Source: a virus
IMG/VR virus record: IMGVR_UViG_3300032238_001229
Coordinates: 1-49,517 of that record
Reading direction: 5' to 3' (one strand)
Length of the DNA: 49,517 bases
The notes under the pieces are model-generated. The model saw only the letters and a list, made by a program, of their open reading frames with translations. It was not told the DNA's origin and did not search any database. The translations under genes were made by a program, and so were the position numbers. Of this stretch, positions 1-7,681 are shown in pieces; within the stretch, counting starts at the first letter, position 1, and each line of letters begins with the position of its first letter.

Positions 1-1
1 A

Positions 2-2359
2 AGGACGCTAACTATTTGTAGCGGTAAACCTGGCAGGGAGAGGCGTCTGTATCAAATTGCACGTGAAAAGCAACAGCATTTTGTTCGTAACAAATATACA
101 TGGCATGCTGAAGAAAAAGGGGAGAAGCTAGAGATTCTTTGGTCTCGGCACCAGGGAGTGCTGATGGGTTTGCATCCTGAAACGGATGGATATTTTACGT
201 CGGAGGGAATGGGGTTTGAATGGACGGGCAACCTTCCGGAATTTCCGGAGTGTTTGTTAAATGAGATTATTACAAAAAATGTAAAGCAAGGTGTGCCAGC
301 CAAGGAGGTAACTCGGTTTGTTGGTCAAAACTTTGCAATTAATGCAGAAGTTTCTTTAGAGCGGGACATGCAGCTTGCAGTGGAAGCAATGCATGCACTG
401 CCTGCAGAAGCAGCAGATGACTATGACATTTGGATCACCATAGGTCAGACGTTGCATTCATTAGATGAATCCTTGCTGGATGAATGGGATGAATGGTCCA
501 GGCAAAGTGATAAGTATGTGGATGGCGAATGCCATAGGCGTTGGCTTTCTTTTAGCAAGGGCGGTGGACGCGGTATTGGTTCACTTTTTTACATTGCAAA
601 GGAACATGGGTGGTCTCCTCCGCAAGACCATAAAGTAAAAACTGTTGACGATGAACAGCTTGAAAAGCTGGCAAAGCTACCCACTGATATGGACACATTG
701 GAAATGGAAGCAATTTTGGAGAACGTGATGCCTCTGGCAACCAAGGTGCCGGTAGCGACCGTTGTACAGGAAAAAAGAAAACCTGGCCGCCCACGTAAAA
801 CCACAGAAGATGGTGAGCAAAAACAACGTGGTCGTAACGCATCGTCTGATCTTGTTACAGAGATGTTGTTGCAAATGTACCAGGGTAATTTGTTGTTTAG
901 CTTGAAACATAATCAGTTCTTTATGTATGAGCGGGATGGGCAAGGTCTTTGGTCTCCAATGAGTAAAGTTGAAATGGCTGGGGATATTCGTAGCAAACTG
1001 CTACAAGTTCGTGATGAAGGGGAGTTGATTGAAGGGTTTAATACTAAGTTGATTAATGATGTATATGAGCAACTGCAGGCAGCGCTCTACTTTAAGGAGT
1101 GGTATGAAGAAAGCCGTTACCTGTTGTTTACCAATGGGGTGTTGGATATTGAGACCAGGGTATTGCTTCCTTTTAGCAGGGAGATGTATCTGACACAACA
1201 ACAACCGTACGCATATGATGCAGCGGCTACGTGTGAAAAAATTGTTAAGTGGTTGAAGCATGTGCAACGTGATAGCTGGAATCGTACCCAAGTATTAAGG
1301 GCTTGGTTGCGGGCAACACTGCTTGGTCGCTACGAAATGCAAAAGTTTGTTGAGATTGTGGGGCCAGGAAAATCTGGTAAATCAACTTATGCAAACCTGG
1401 CTGTAGCACTGGTTGGCAGAAAGAATGTGTACTCAACTGATTTTGAAAACCTAGAGAAAAATAGGTTTGAAGCAGCTGGATATATGGGTAAAAAACTATT
1501 GCTGTTCCAGGATGCTGATCGGTGGGGCGGATCCGTTTCTAGGTTGAAGGCGATTACGGGCAGTGATTGGATTCGGTCGGAACGTAAGTATCAAAATGAG
1601 AATCAAGAACCATTTCAATTTAAAGGTGTTGTAATTATTACGGCAAACGAAGCTATTCAATCGACTGACTATACGTCAGGCTTGGCCCGTCGTCGTCTTA
1701 CCATTCCATTTGACCGTCCATTTACGGGCGGGCCTAATGAACAAAAAGAATTGATTAAGTTTAACCAGAAGGGTGATCCGAAGGGTGAGTTTGCTCCGTT
1801 GCTGCCAGGGTTGGTGAACTGGTTGTTGGATATGTCGGAGGAAGACATGAGAAGTTACCTGATGGAAACCTCTAAGAAAGTGGAGTTTTTCCGTAAGTAT
1901 GAAAAGATGCAAAACTTGCGGTCCAATCCATTGCTTGATTGGCTGGAACATAAGGTGATCTATGACCCAGGTGTGGCTAGTGCAATTGGATTTACAAAGA
2001 ATGCACCGATGGGATCATCTACTATTTATGCCAATCAAGACAAGTGGTTGTATGCAAGTTATGCAGAGTTTAGTAGGCAGTGCAATGTAGGCGTTTTGTC
2101 TCGTAGTCGTTTTGAAGTGTTGCTAATGGATATCTTAACTCATCAATTGAATTTGAAAGTAATTAGTAAGCGTACTACCAGAGGTGTGCGTGTTATTAAT
2201 GTGGCAGTACGGGAGTCCAGCCCTAAGTATGAAAATTGGCCAAGCGTTGTTGAAGTTACATCCGATCGGCAGAAGTACAAAGAATTTTATGGTATTGATA
2301 TTAGTGCGGATTCTGGTGCGAAAATAGAAGATGAATATGAGTTAGACACTGATGGGTAA
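2..2359 (+). CDS. Primase-polymerase / SF3 helicase (D5-like), 5' partial
   Basis: The frame is open from base 2, so the gene starts outside the window; the GTG at 158 is internal. The first ~85 residues (SGKPGR, LEILW, HQGVLMG, GYFTSEGMGFEWT) look like the end of a bifunctional primase-polymerase domain. A PriCT-like alpha-helical domain follows (around DDYDIWITIGQTL). After a basic linker comes a superfamily 3 helicase: Walker A GPGKSGKST at in-window codons ~454-462, Walker B-like KLLLFQDADRW, a sensor-like VVIITANEA, then a GLARRRLTIPF arginine segment. Such fusions prime and unwind DNA at phage and plasmid origins. It leads an operon with speD and a glycosyltransferase and overlaps speD by 8 bp. 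The family call rests on order and motifs seen here; the exact subfamily is inferred. Confidence 0.9.
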   Translation, partial: RTLTICSGKPGRERRLYQIAREKQQHFVRNKYTWHAEEKGEKLEILWSRHQGVLMGLHPETDGYFTSEGMGFEWTGNLPEFPECLLNEIITKNVKQGVPAKEVTRFVGQNFAINAEVSLERDMQLAVEAMHALPAEAADDYDIWITIGQTLHSLDESLLDEWDEWSRQSDKYVDGECHRRWLSFSKGGGRGIGSLFYIAKEHGWSPPQDHKVKTVDDEQLEKLAKLPTDMDTLEMEAILENVMPLATKVPVATVVQEKRKPGRPRKTTEDGEQKQRGRNASSDLVTEMLLQMYQGNLLFSLKHNQFFMYERDGQGLWSPMSKVEMAGDIRSKLLQVRDEGELIEGFNTKLINDVYEQLQAALYFKEWYEESRYLLFTNGVLDIETRVLLPFSREMYLTQQQPYAYDAAATCEKIVKWLKHVQRDSWNRTQVLRAWLRATLLGRYEMQKFVEIVGPGKSGKSTYANLAVALVGRKNVYSTDFENLEKNRFEAAGYMGKKLLLFQDADRWGGSVSRLKAITGSDWIRSERKYQNENQEPFQFKGVVIITANEAIQSTDYTSGLARRRLTIPFDRPFTGGPNEQKELIKFNQKGDPKGEFAPLLPGLVNWLLDMSEEDMRSYLMETSKKVEFFRKYEKMQNLRSNPLLDWLEHKVIYDPGVASAIGFTKNAPMGSSTIYANQDKWLYASYAEFSRQCNVGVLSRSRFEVLLMDILTHQLNLKVISKRTTRGVRVINVAVRESSPKYENWPSVVEVTSDRQKYKEFYGIDISADSGAKIEDEYELDTDG

Positions 2360-2711
2360 TGGCCGTCACTTAATCCTAGATCTGTATGGCTGCAATGCAG
2401 AAATCTTGAATAATTACGAAGAGCTTAAGCGATTTTTGGAAATTGCTCTGGTGCTGGCCAAGGCTAATATCCTGCGCATTATTGGTGAACGTTTTGAACC
2501 GCAAGGGGTGACACTGCTAGCATTGCTATCAGAATCCCATGCCAGCATCCATACCTGGCCTGAGTTGAGTTATGCGGCAATCGATTTGTATACGTGTGGT
2601 GATACTACGCAGACGCATAAAGCGGCTGAGTTTTTAAAAAAGAAACTTCAAGCAGAAACTGCAGACGAACGAGAATTACTTCGGTCCACAACTTTGCGTG
2701 ATCAGCTATAG
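2352..2711 (+). CDS. speD: S-adenosylmethionine decarboxylase proenzyme (bacterial class 1B type)
   Basis: A 119-residue protein, the usual size of bacterial SpeD proenzymes. It has the hallmark SESHASIHTWPE. In the family the chain cleaves itself between Glu61 and Ser62, and Ser62 becomes the pyruvoyl cofactor. His67 and Cys82 (in LYTCGD) match the other processing and catalytic residues. The enzyme decarboxylates S-adenosylmethionine, giving the aminopropyl donor for spermidine. Polyamines could help condense phage DNA or support host metabolism during infection; that role is inferred. The gene starts 8 bp inside the helicase gene, so translation is probably coupled. speD is a known auxiliary metabolic gene of cyanophages. 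No spermidine synthase was seen in the window. Confidence 0.95.
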   Translation: MGNGRHLILDLYGCNAEILNNYEELKRFLEIALVLAKANILRIIGERFEPQGVTLLALLSESHASIHTWPELSYAAIDLYTCGDTTQTHKAAEFLKKKLQAETADERELLRSTTLRDQL

Positions 2712-2734
2712 TAAATCGAGAATTATCAGATTTA

Positions 2735-4009
2735 ATGGCTAAACCTAAGCTTTTGTGGTGTGGTGACATTGTTGCCATGACGGGATTTGCCCGTGTCACA
2801 GAAAATGTGCTGGAACGAATCTGTGATCAGTATGAAGTTGTAGTGCTCTCCCACAACTGGTGGGGCGACCCGACTCCGCTGCAAAATAAGTACAAAATGT
2901 ATCCTTCGTCTAATCGTTTCCAAACTGCGCCGTTTGGAGAGGAACGCATTAGGGAAGTAGTAGAGAAGGAGAAGCCGGATATTGTGTTTACCATCAATGA
3001 TATGTGGATCATAAATGAACAATACAAACGCATTAAAGATTTGCATGAGCAAAAGCTATTTAAGTTTGTTGGTTATGCTCCCATGGATTCTTATGGGTGG
3101 ACTGGATGCTTGTCGGATACAGCCAATAGTTGGGATGCCGTCATTTCCTATACAGAATTTGGTGCACACGAATTTATTCAAGGTGGGATTCAAAAGCCTA
3201 TTACGATCATTTCACACGGGATTACCAGTGGGCAGTTTTACCCTATGGATAGGGCTGAAGCTCGTAAGCGGCTTGGCTTGAAAGACGATATTTTTATTGT
3301 TTTTAATGGTAACAGGAATCAATTTAGGAAACGCATTGATATTACAATTGAGGGTTTTGCAAAATTTGCAAAAGACAAACCTGATACTCAGTTGTACCTG
3401 CACATGGGCCTAAAGGACCAAGGATGGGACGTTATGCCTTTGTTTGCCAGGGCAATGCAGAGGGAAGGTATCGATCCCAATGGTCGCATCATTCTTACAG
3501 CGCAGACCAGTGGGCCGCCGAATGTGGAGGTTGATTTTTTGAATGCAATTTACAATGCGGTTGACGTAGGTATAAATACTTGCAAAGGGGAAGGCTGGGG
3601 GCTTGTGTCCCATGAGCATGCTGCCTGCCGTGTGGCGCAGGTAGTGCCGAACCATACGTCATGCAAAGAGATCTTTGAGGGCTACGGACGCCTTATCCGC
3701 TGCGACCACGTGGATGTGGATACCAACTACGCAAGGGAGATGCCGTGCCCCTCCAGTGACCACCTAGCTGCCGTCCTGACGGAACTGTACGAGGACCGGG
3801 AGAAGCTGGATGCTACGGCTGAGCTGTGCTACCTGCGGGCTACGGAAGAACAGTTCAACTGGGATACGATCGCACGTCAATTTGATGAGGTGTTCCAGGA
3901 GGCCCTTAACGCCCAAGCTGCTAGTGATGCGACGCAGAGTGAGACGCAACCTAAGAAGAAGAAAAAGGGTAAGCCGGTTAAGCGATCGGTTTATTCGGAA
4001 AGGGAATAA
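2735..4009 (+). CDS. Glycosyltransferase, GT4/GT-B type
   Basis: 424 residues. The N-terminal half (KPKLLWCGD, VVVLSHNWWGD, KPDIVFTINDMW) reads as the first Rossmann domain of a GT-B enzyme. The second half has IVFNGNRNQFRKRID, a long helical stretch and a GEGWGLVSHEHAACRVAQVV segment, which is the EX7E-type nucleotide-sugar site of GT4 enzymes. Acceptor and sugar are unknown; it could glycosylate phage proteins, modified DNA or host surface sugars. The C-terminus is very basic (KKKKKGKPVKR). Base composition changes inside the gene: from about 3590 it is clearly GC-richer than the first half, which hints at mosaic origin. It is the last gene before a strong terminator at 4036. Confidence 0.85.
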   Translation: MAKPKLLWCGDIVAMTGFARVTENVLERICDQYEVVVLSHNWWGDPTPLQNKYKMYPSSNRFQTAPFGEERIREVVEKEKPDIVFTINDMWIINEQYKRIKDLHEQKLFKFVGYAPMDSYGWTGCLSDTANSWDAVISYTEFGAHEFIQGGIQKPITIISHGITSGQFYPMDRAEARKRLGLKDDIFIVFNGNRNQFRKRIDITIEGFAKFAKDKPDTQLYLHMGLKDQGWDVMPLFARAMQREGIDPNGRIILTAQTSGPPNVEVDFLNAIYNAVDVGINTCKGEGWGLVSHEHAACRVAQVVPNHTSCKEIFEGYGRLIRCDHVDVDTNYAREMPCPSSDHLAAVLTELYEDREKLDATAELCYLRATEEQFNWDTIARQFDEVFQEALNAQAASDATQSETQPKKKKKGKPVKRSVYSERE

Positions 4010-4035
4010 CGGTCAATTATTAAGAAAACAAGTGG

Positions 4036-4061
4036 GCCTCCACGGAAGTGGGGGCTTTTTT
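4036..4061 (+). terminator. Rho-independent terminator after the replication operon
   Basis: An 8 bp GC-rich stem (GCCTCCAC / GTGGGGGC, one G-T wobble) with a GGAA tetraloop, directly followed by six T. It lies 26 bp after the glycosyltransferase stop and would end transcription of primase-speD-glycosyltransferase. Confidence 0.85.
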
Positions 4062-4077
4062 GTGGGTGGAATTGACC

Positions 4078-4123
4078 GACTTTACAGACTTTAGGATGCG
4101 ACTTTGGCGACTTTGTGGACTTT
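4078..4123 (+). repeat. Five GACTTT iterations (iteron-like)
   Basis: GACTTT starts at 4078, 4087, 4100, 4109 and 4118, with spacings of 9, 13, 9 and 9 bp. The inverse, AAAGTC, recurs at about 4285 and 4325 on the other side of the inverted repeat. Phased short repeats beside AT-rich palindromes are typical of initiator-binding sites; that role is inferred from layout only. Confidence 0.7.
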
Positions 4124-4304
4124 AGGGGTCGTTCCAAAAACTATGCCTAGCAAATTACAAGAAAATTCCAAGTTGTCATTTTTGTTGCGGATTGTTAATT
4201 CTCATAATTGTTACAAAACGACACAACCATTACAACTTGGAATTTTTTTGTAATTTGCTTAGGAGAGTTTTTAAGATGACCCCTAAAGTCCGAAGAGTCG
4301 CATC
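4095..4304. repeat. 210 bp imperfect inverted repeat, candidate origin or fold-back element
   Basis: The left arm from 4095 and the right arm ending at 4304 are near reverse complements. Matching blocks run from the outside in: GATGCGACT (4095) with AGTCGCATC (4296-4304); GGACTTTAGGGGTC (4117-4130) with GACCCCTAAAGTCC (4278-4291), perfect; AAAAACT; then a ~32 bp block, CCTAGCAAATTACAA plus AAATTCCAAGTTGT (4146-4177), against 4230-4263 with very few differences. The centre (~4178-4229) is AT-rich. ACCCCTAAAGTCCG is also repeated directly at 4279-4292 and 4319-4332. Together with the GACTTT array and the upstream primase/helicase operon this could be a replication origin. A MITE-like fold-back element is the main alternative. 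No gene is visible between 4010 and 4332. Confidence 0.85.
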
Positions 4305-4332
4305 AAACTCTGCACATAACCCCTAAAGTCCG

Positions 4333-4689
4333 GTGCTAGAGTCCCATGACACCGCCAATTTCCCCATGCCAGCTCCCGTAAAAAGCCTTCCACCCTTGGA
4401 GGACCTGCAGAAAATTGTTCGGTTATCGAATGCCTACCCCTCAGGCCTGGAGTGGGCCGTCAGTGACCGGTGGAGGGAGGAAGGGAAGCAGGCCGGTGCG
4501 CTTTCTAGGCCCAACCCCTACTACGTCGTCAGGCTCCTGGGAGGCAAGTATGTGGCCCATAGGATCGTCTACTACATGCGGACAGGCAGGGACACGCCTA
4601 AGGAGATCCTGCACCTGGCAGACAACCTGGAACGGGACAACCGCAGGGAACTCGTCGAAAACACCCGTGGCGCCAGGAAAGTAGGTTGA
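4333..4689 (+). CDS. Small GC-rich protein, possible degenerate HNH relic
   Basis: 118 residues from a GTG start that abuts the second ACCCCTAAAGTCCG repeat; ATG at 4366 is the other plausible start. The C-terminal part (YVAHRIVYYMRTGRDT, LHLADNLERDNRRELVENT) resembles the His-Arg helix and trailing Asn segment of small phage HNH nucleases, but the central His-Asp of a working site is not visible, so it may be inactive or unrelated. Its base composition (roughly 60% GC by eye) is far above its neighbours, suggesting separate acquisition. It is followed 5 bp later by an HNH-type gene on the same strand. Confidence 0.6.
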   Translation: MLESHDTANFPMPAPVKSLPPLEDLQKIVRLSNAYPSGLEWAVSDRWREEGKQAGALSRPNPYYVVRLLGGKYVAHRIVYYMRTGRDTPKEILHLADNLERDNRRELVENTRGARKVG

Positions 4690-4694
4690 TTGAT

Positions 4695-5372
4695 ATGGCA
4701 AACTTATATAAACCAGCCCAACCCCAACTTCTTCGTTATGTGAATCTTATTGATAATCTTGACGGAGCCCAGCTTGAGAACGAAGGGTACTATCGCGGTT
4801 ACCCATGTCCCCATGGACATGTCATTCGAGACATTGAGCATCACTGGTGTTACCACTGCGCTAGAAAAATTGGTTCCAACGTTTGTGGCTTTGACGTAAA
4901 CTATCTTCATAAAGCATACAAAGTGAAGTATGCAAATCTCTGGCACAAAATAAACATTGGCTTTCCTGAGGATTGCTGGGAGTTCAAAAGTACTGGCAGC
5001 CATACCCCCAAAAGAGTTTGCATTCCCTCTTATCGTTCCGATTACAGCAAACAAAAATCTGAAAACGTTAACGTACACAAAGCGTTATATCAGTGTGCTT
5101 GGGGAGATGTTGGATCTCTGCTGGTGACCAGGGTATGCAGTAATCCAAAGTGTTGCAATCCATTGCACATGGTTTCTACATTGAATACTGCTGCTGCGCC
5201 ACCGCAGTCCATTGCTCCATTTGAAATTGACTTTAAAGCGGAAAAGTTAATGTTGTTTAGCCGCCAAGAATTGCTTAATAATCAGCCAGAAAAAATTGTA
5301 GAAGAATCATTTAAACACACCATAACAAATCCGTTATATGCCAAGGCTCCCCCTGAATATGACGAAGGGTAG
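4695..5372 (+). CDS. HNH-type endonuclease with zinc ribbon
   Basis: 225 residues from ATG 4695; a TTG at 4686 is in frame, but ATG is preferred. The N-terminal part holds CPHGH and, 15 residues on, CYHCARKI, a zinc-ribbon pattern. The C-terminal half has VNVHKALYQCAWG followed by CSNPKCCNPLHM, the His and Cys/Asn-His ends of HNH_3-like nucleases found in phages. Such enzymes nick or cut DNA for packaging or homing. This arrangement (conserved block with CWEFKSTG and RVCIPSYRS) is familiar from cyanophage HNH proteins. It lies alone between two unrelated genes, so a homing role is possible but unproven. Confidence 0.75.
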   Translation: MANLYKPAQPQLLRYVNLIDNLDGAQLENEGYYRGYPCPHGHVIRDIEHHWCYHCARKIGSNVCGFDVNYLHKAYKVKYANLWHKINIGFPEDCWEFKSTGSHTPKRVCIPSYRSDYSKQKSENVNVHKALYQCAWGDVGSLLVTRVCSNPKCCNPLHMVSTLNTAAAPPQSIAPFEIDFKAEKLMLFSRQELLNNQPEKIVEESFKHTITNPLYAKAPPEYDEG

Positions 5373-5414
5373 ATTCCCCGCAAGTAGAATAAAAATACGG
5401 ATTCATATTGCATA

Positions 5415-6170
5415 ATGACGCGAGGTCAATCATCTCAACAACAACGGACCGCCAAAAACCCGTTGGTGCTTGGCTCGTTTGACCAAACATCTTTACGTCT
5501 ATTAACTGGCACACTTGGCCCCTTAAGTCAAGTTGTAGGTCGCAGCGATACCAATCAATATTCCAATGGTGGTTATGGCAAAGGCGCTATGAACCACTGG
5601 TTTCAAGTTAATTTACTAGCCCCTGCATGGATCATTACTTGTAAGGGTGGCCCACGTCCTAATTATATTCAAGTTTCTGCTTATGACATTAATCATAATC
5701 CAATTGAAGGAAGAATGATTTTCCAAGCGGATAGCTTGGCAGCAACCAATGAAAATGGTGGTGTATTTTACCCGTATGTTGGCCATGTAATGAACGCCGG
5801 GTCAGATTTATACAATAATTTTGATCCTTCTCGCCTTGACCAAGGTAATAACTTGTATTTTGCTTTTGAACCCGGAAGTTATTTGCTTTGTATTTCCAGT
5901 ACTCGTAACGAAAGGCTTGATTACAATATCGGTGTTGTTGTTGAAGTTGTATCCAATGATGTATTTATGCTGACAGAAGATACAGCAGGAGGATTCTTAT
6001 TGTTTGAACCAGCGCAAAATAATTTAGTTCTTATGGACACAGGCCCTGGTTATGATGGTAACGTTTATCATGATCACTCGGTAACCGAATGGACCAATGC
6101 TTGGCAACGCGAAAGAAGTCCCAATGATCCTTTACCAGACATTTTTATTCCTTTTACAAACCGTCCTTAA
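5415..6170 (+). CDS. Hypothetical phage protein, probably structural
   Basis: 251 residues, no recognised domain and no signal or membrane segment. The protein is rich in beta-prone stretches, Asn, Gly and aromatic residues (HWFQVNLL, NYIQVSAYD, GSYLLCIS, YNIGVVVEVV), like many virion or receptor-binding proteins. The segments FEPGSYLLCISSTRNE and VFMLTEDTAGGFLLFEP are its most distinctive parts. It is followed 4 bp later by a small basic protein on the same strand. A virion role is only inferred from composition. Confidence 0.75.
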   Translation: MTRGQSSQQQRTAKNPLVLGSFDQTSLRLLTGTLGPLSQVVGRSDTNQYSNGGYGKGAMNHWFQVNLLAPAWIITCKGGPRPNYIQVSAYDINHNPIEGRMIFQADSLAATNENGGVFYPYVGHVMNAGSDLYNNFDPSRLDQGNNLYFAFEPGSYLLCISSTRNERLDYNIGVVVEVVSNDVFMLTEDTAGGFLLFEPAQNNLVLMDTGPGYDGNVYHDHSVTEWTNAWQRERSPNDPLPDIFIPFTNRP

Positions 6171-6174
6171 ATGA

Positions 6175-6612
6175 ATGAAAAAAATTTGCCGACGCAAAAA
6201 AGTATCTACTTATCGCCTGCCGCAGGGTTATTTGGTTGTTGTTCGACTGATCCCATGGATCCAGACCAAGGACGGCTGCGTGTGGTTAGCAAGCTTTGCA
6301 GCGGGAAAAAGCAGACGACAAATCAACGATTGGTTGAAAAGAAAAATAAAAAGAAAACGAGTCCGCCACCTGGATTCACATTTGACCGGTAGACACGGAA
6401 ACTTTATCCAAGGCTTAGGTGTTTACCAATTGCGTAGTTGGGTAAACAAATTACTGCCAGGTGATTCCATTATTATGCGCTGTGAATCAGCAAATCCTGA
6501 CAAGCAGTTCCGTGTGTGGAAGAAGTGGTTTCAGCGTAAAGAAGCCGCTGAATGGGATATTAACGAAGAGTTTAAATCTTTTTATTATTACAAGCCAAAA
6601 CAAGTAAAATAA
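6175..6612 (+). CDS. Hypothetical basic protein
   Basis: 145 residues, strongly basic (KKICRRKK, RKIKRKRVRH, WKKWFQRK) and rich in Trp and Tyr, ending in FYYYKPKQVK. This suggests nucleic-acid binding, but no known domain was recognised. ATG 6175 is chosen over a 73-codon frame starting at 6171, because this frame stays open for the whole interval. It follows the preceding gene with a 4 bp gap and is probably co-transcribed with it. Confidence 0.7.
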   Translation: MKKICRRKKVSTYRLPQGYLVVVRLIPWIQTKDGCVWLASFAAGKSRRQINDWLKRKIKRKRVRHLDSHLTGRHGNFIQGLGVYQLRSWVNKLLPGDSIIMRCESANPDKQFRVWKKWFQRKEAAEWDINEEFKSFYYYKPKQVK

Positions 6613-6632
6613 CAGTAGTTACTACCAAAGTC

Positions 6633-6800
6633 ATGCACGGCTCCATTGACGATTACATCCAGGCATTATTAGCTATTCATGCTGCATGTTCCGCCATTAC
6701 CGCTTTAACTCCAAATCCTAAAGACGACCGTTGGGCACGTAAATTTTATCGTTTAATTGAAATTGGCGCCCTTCTTGTTGGTCGCGCAAAGGACCGTTAA
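6633..6800 (+). CDS. Small hypothetical protein (55 aa); its tail is duplicated at 7581-7679
   Basis: ATG 6633 to TAA 6798, encoding MHGSIDDYIQALLAIHAAC and ending TPNPKDDRWARKFYRLIEIG-ALLVGRAKDR. The frame is supported as a real gene because its last ~30 residues recur, diverged but alignable, directly after the next gene (TPRDDNFVKKLYRIIEVL-ALVTKRTKQR at 7593-7679). The protein is mostly helical and short; function unknown. The nuclease gene between the two copies probably entered here. Confidence 0.7.
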   Translation: MHGSIDDYIQALLAIHAACSAITALTPNPKDDRWARKFYRLIEIGALLVGRAKDR

Positions 6801-6824
6801 ATCAAGTAAACTAAAAAAACAAAA

Positions 6825-6848
6825 AGCAAAGCACTGCCATGCTTTGCT
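6825..6848 (-). terminator. Perfect hairpin with a T-run on the minus strand
   Basis: AGCAAAGCA (6825-6833), loop CTGCCA, TGCTTTGCT (6840-6848): a perfect 9 bp stem. On the minus strand it is followed by TTTTGTTTTTTT, so it would end leftward transcripts that read past the C39-like peptidase gene. On the plus strand no T-run follows. It lies just upstream of the endonuclease VII gene. Confidence 0.6.
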
Positions 6849-6876
6849 AAATAAAACCACATGGAGGTGTGGCCTT

Positions 6877-7581
6877 ATGAAAAATTCTAACAAACAACCC
6901 AGAAAAAATGGTTCTCAAGAAGAGCGCGCTTTATATTTTATAGAAAGAGCCAAGGAAATTCATGGAGAACGCTATCTGTACGATTCTGTTTTACATACTT
7001 TTATTTCACAGCAAAAATATGTTGAAATAATTTGTCCCATCTGCGGCCCATTTCAACAATTAGGAACAAATCATTTAGCCGGAAAAGGTTGTGCTAAATG
7101 CGCAGCCAACGAAAGAACAGAAAACAGGTATATGCAAGAACGTTTATTAGCAAAAAACAATAAAAAAATATGTAGCTCTTGTGGCATTGTAAAATCTTTT
7201 AGTTCTTTTGCGCCAGATCCTAACGGTAACCGTATCGGAAAAGTTAGCAGTTGGTGTTATGAATGCTACAACAATAAAAATAAAACAATTTATAAAGAAA
7301 GAATACGCAAAGGAAATTTAAAAAAATATGGCTTAACGCTTGAGCAATACAAGCTGCTTCTTAAAAATCAAAACTATAAATGCGCTATTTGTGAAATACA
7401 TGTTGACATTGCGCCTGCTGTTGGCGTTTCTAAAGGTGGACGTTTATGCGTAGATCATGTACACGGAACTAAAAAAATTAGAGGACTTTTATGTAGTCGC
7501 TGCAATACAGGAATAGGATTGTTTTTAGAAAACACAACAAGTTTAACAAAAGCAATCGAGTATTTAAACAAAAATATTTAA
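6877..7581 (+). CDS. Endonuclease VII-fold nuclease, likely homing-type
   Basis: 234 residues. ATG 6877 is chosen because of a GGAGGTG ribosome-binding site at 6863-6869; the open frame extends further upstream without one. The N-terminal region has a CPICG...CAKC zinc site preceded by YDSVLHTFISQQKYVEIIC, like the DUF723 modules of homing enzymes. A second Cys pair set follows (CSSCG, CYEC). The C-terminal domain has CAIC, LCVDHVHGTKKIRGLLCSRCN and GLFLEN, the recombination endonuclease VII signature (HNH/His-Me finger). In T4 this enzyme resolves branched DNA; here the location between two copies of a gene tail suggests a mobile nuclease. Confidence 0.88.
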   Translation: MKNSNKQPRKNGSQEERALYFIERAKEIHGERYLYDSVLHTFISQQKYVEIICPICGPFQQLGTNHLAGKGCAKCAANERTENRYMQERLLAKNNKKICSSCGIVKSFSSFAPDPNGNRIGKVSSWCYECYNNKNKTIYKERIRKGNLKKYGLTLEQYKLLLKNQNYKCAICEIHVDIAPAVGVSKGGRLCVDHVHGTKKIRGLLCSRCNTGIGLFLENTTSLTKAIEYLNKNI

Positions 7582-7679
7582 TTACAACCGACACCCCTCG
7601 TGACGATAATTTTGTAAAAAAACTTTACAGAATTATTGAAGTGTTGGCTTTGGTTACCAAAAGGACCAAGCAACGTTAA
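7581..7679 (+). pseudogene. Duplicated 3' fragment of the 6633-6800 gene
   Basis: Reading in the frame that ends at TAA 7677-7679 gives TPRDDNFVKKLYRIIEVLAL then VTKRTKQR. This aligns with the last ~30 residues of the 55-residue protein at 6633 (same PxxDD, K-YR-IE and basic end). There is no start codon of its own and the frame differs from that of the nuclease. It is best explained as the old 3' end of the gene, displaced when the nuclease segment arrived with a replacement end. Confidence 0.75.
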
Positions 7680-7681
7680 AG

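Noticed and set aside
6171-6392. 73-codon ORF on the plus strand
   Set aside because: It overlaps the 145-codon ORF starting 4 bp later, which is longer, fills the interval and has a credible basic protein composition.
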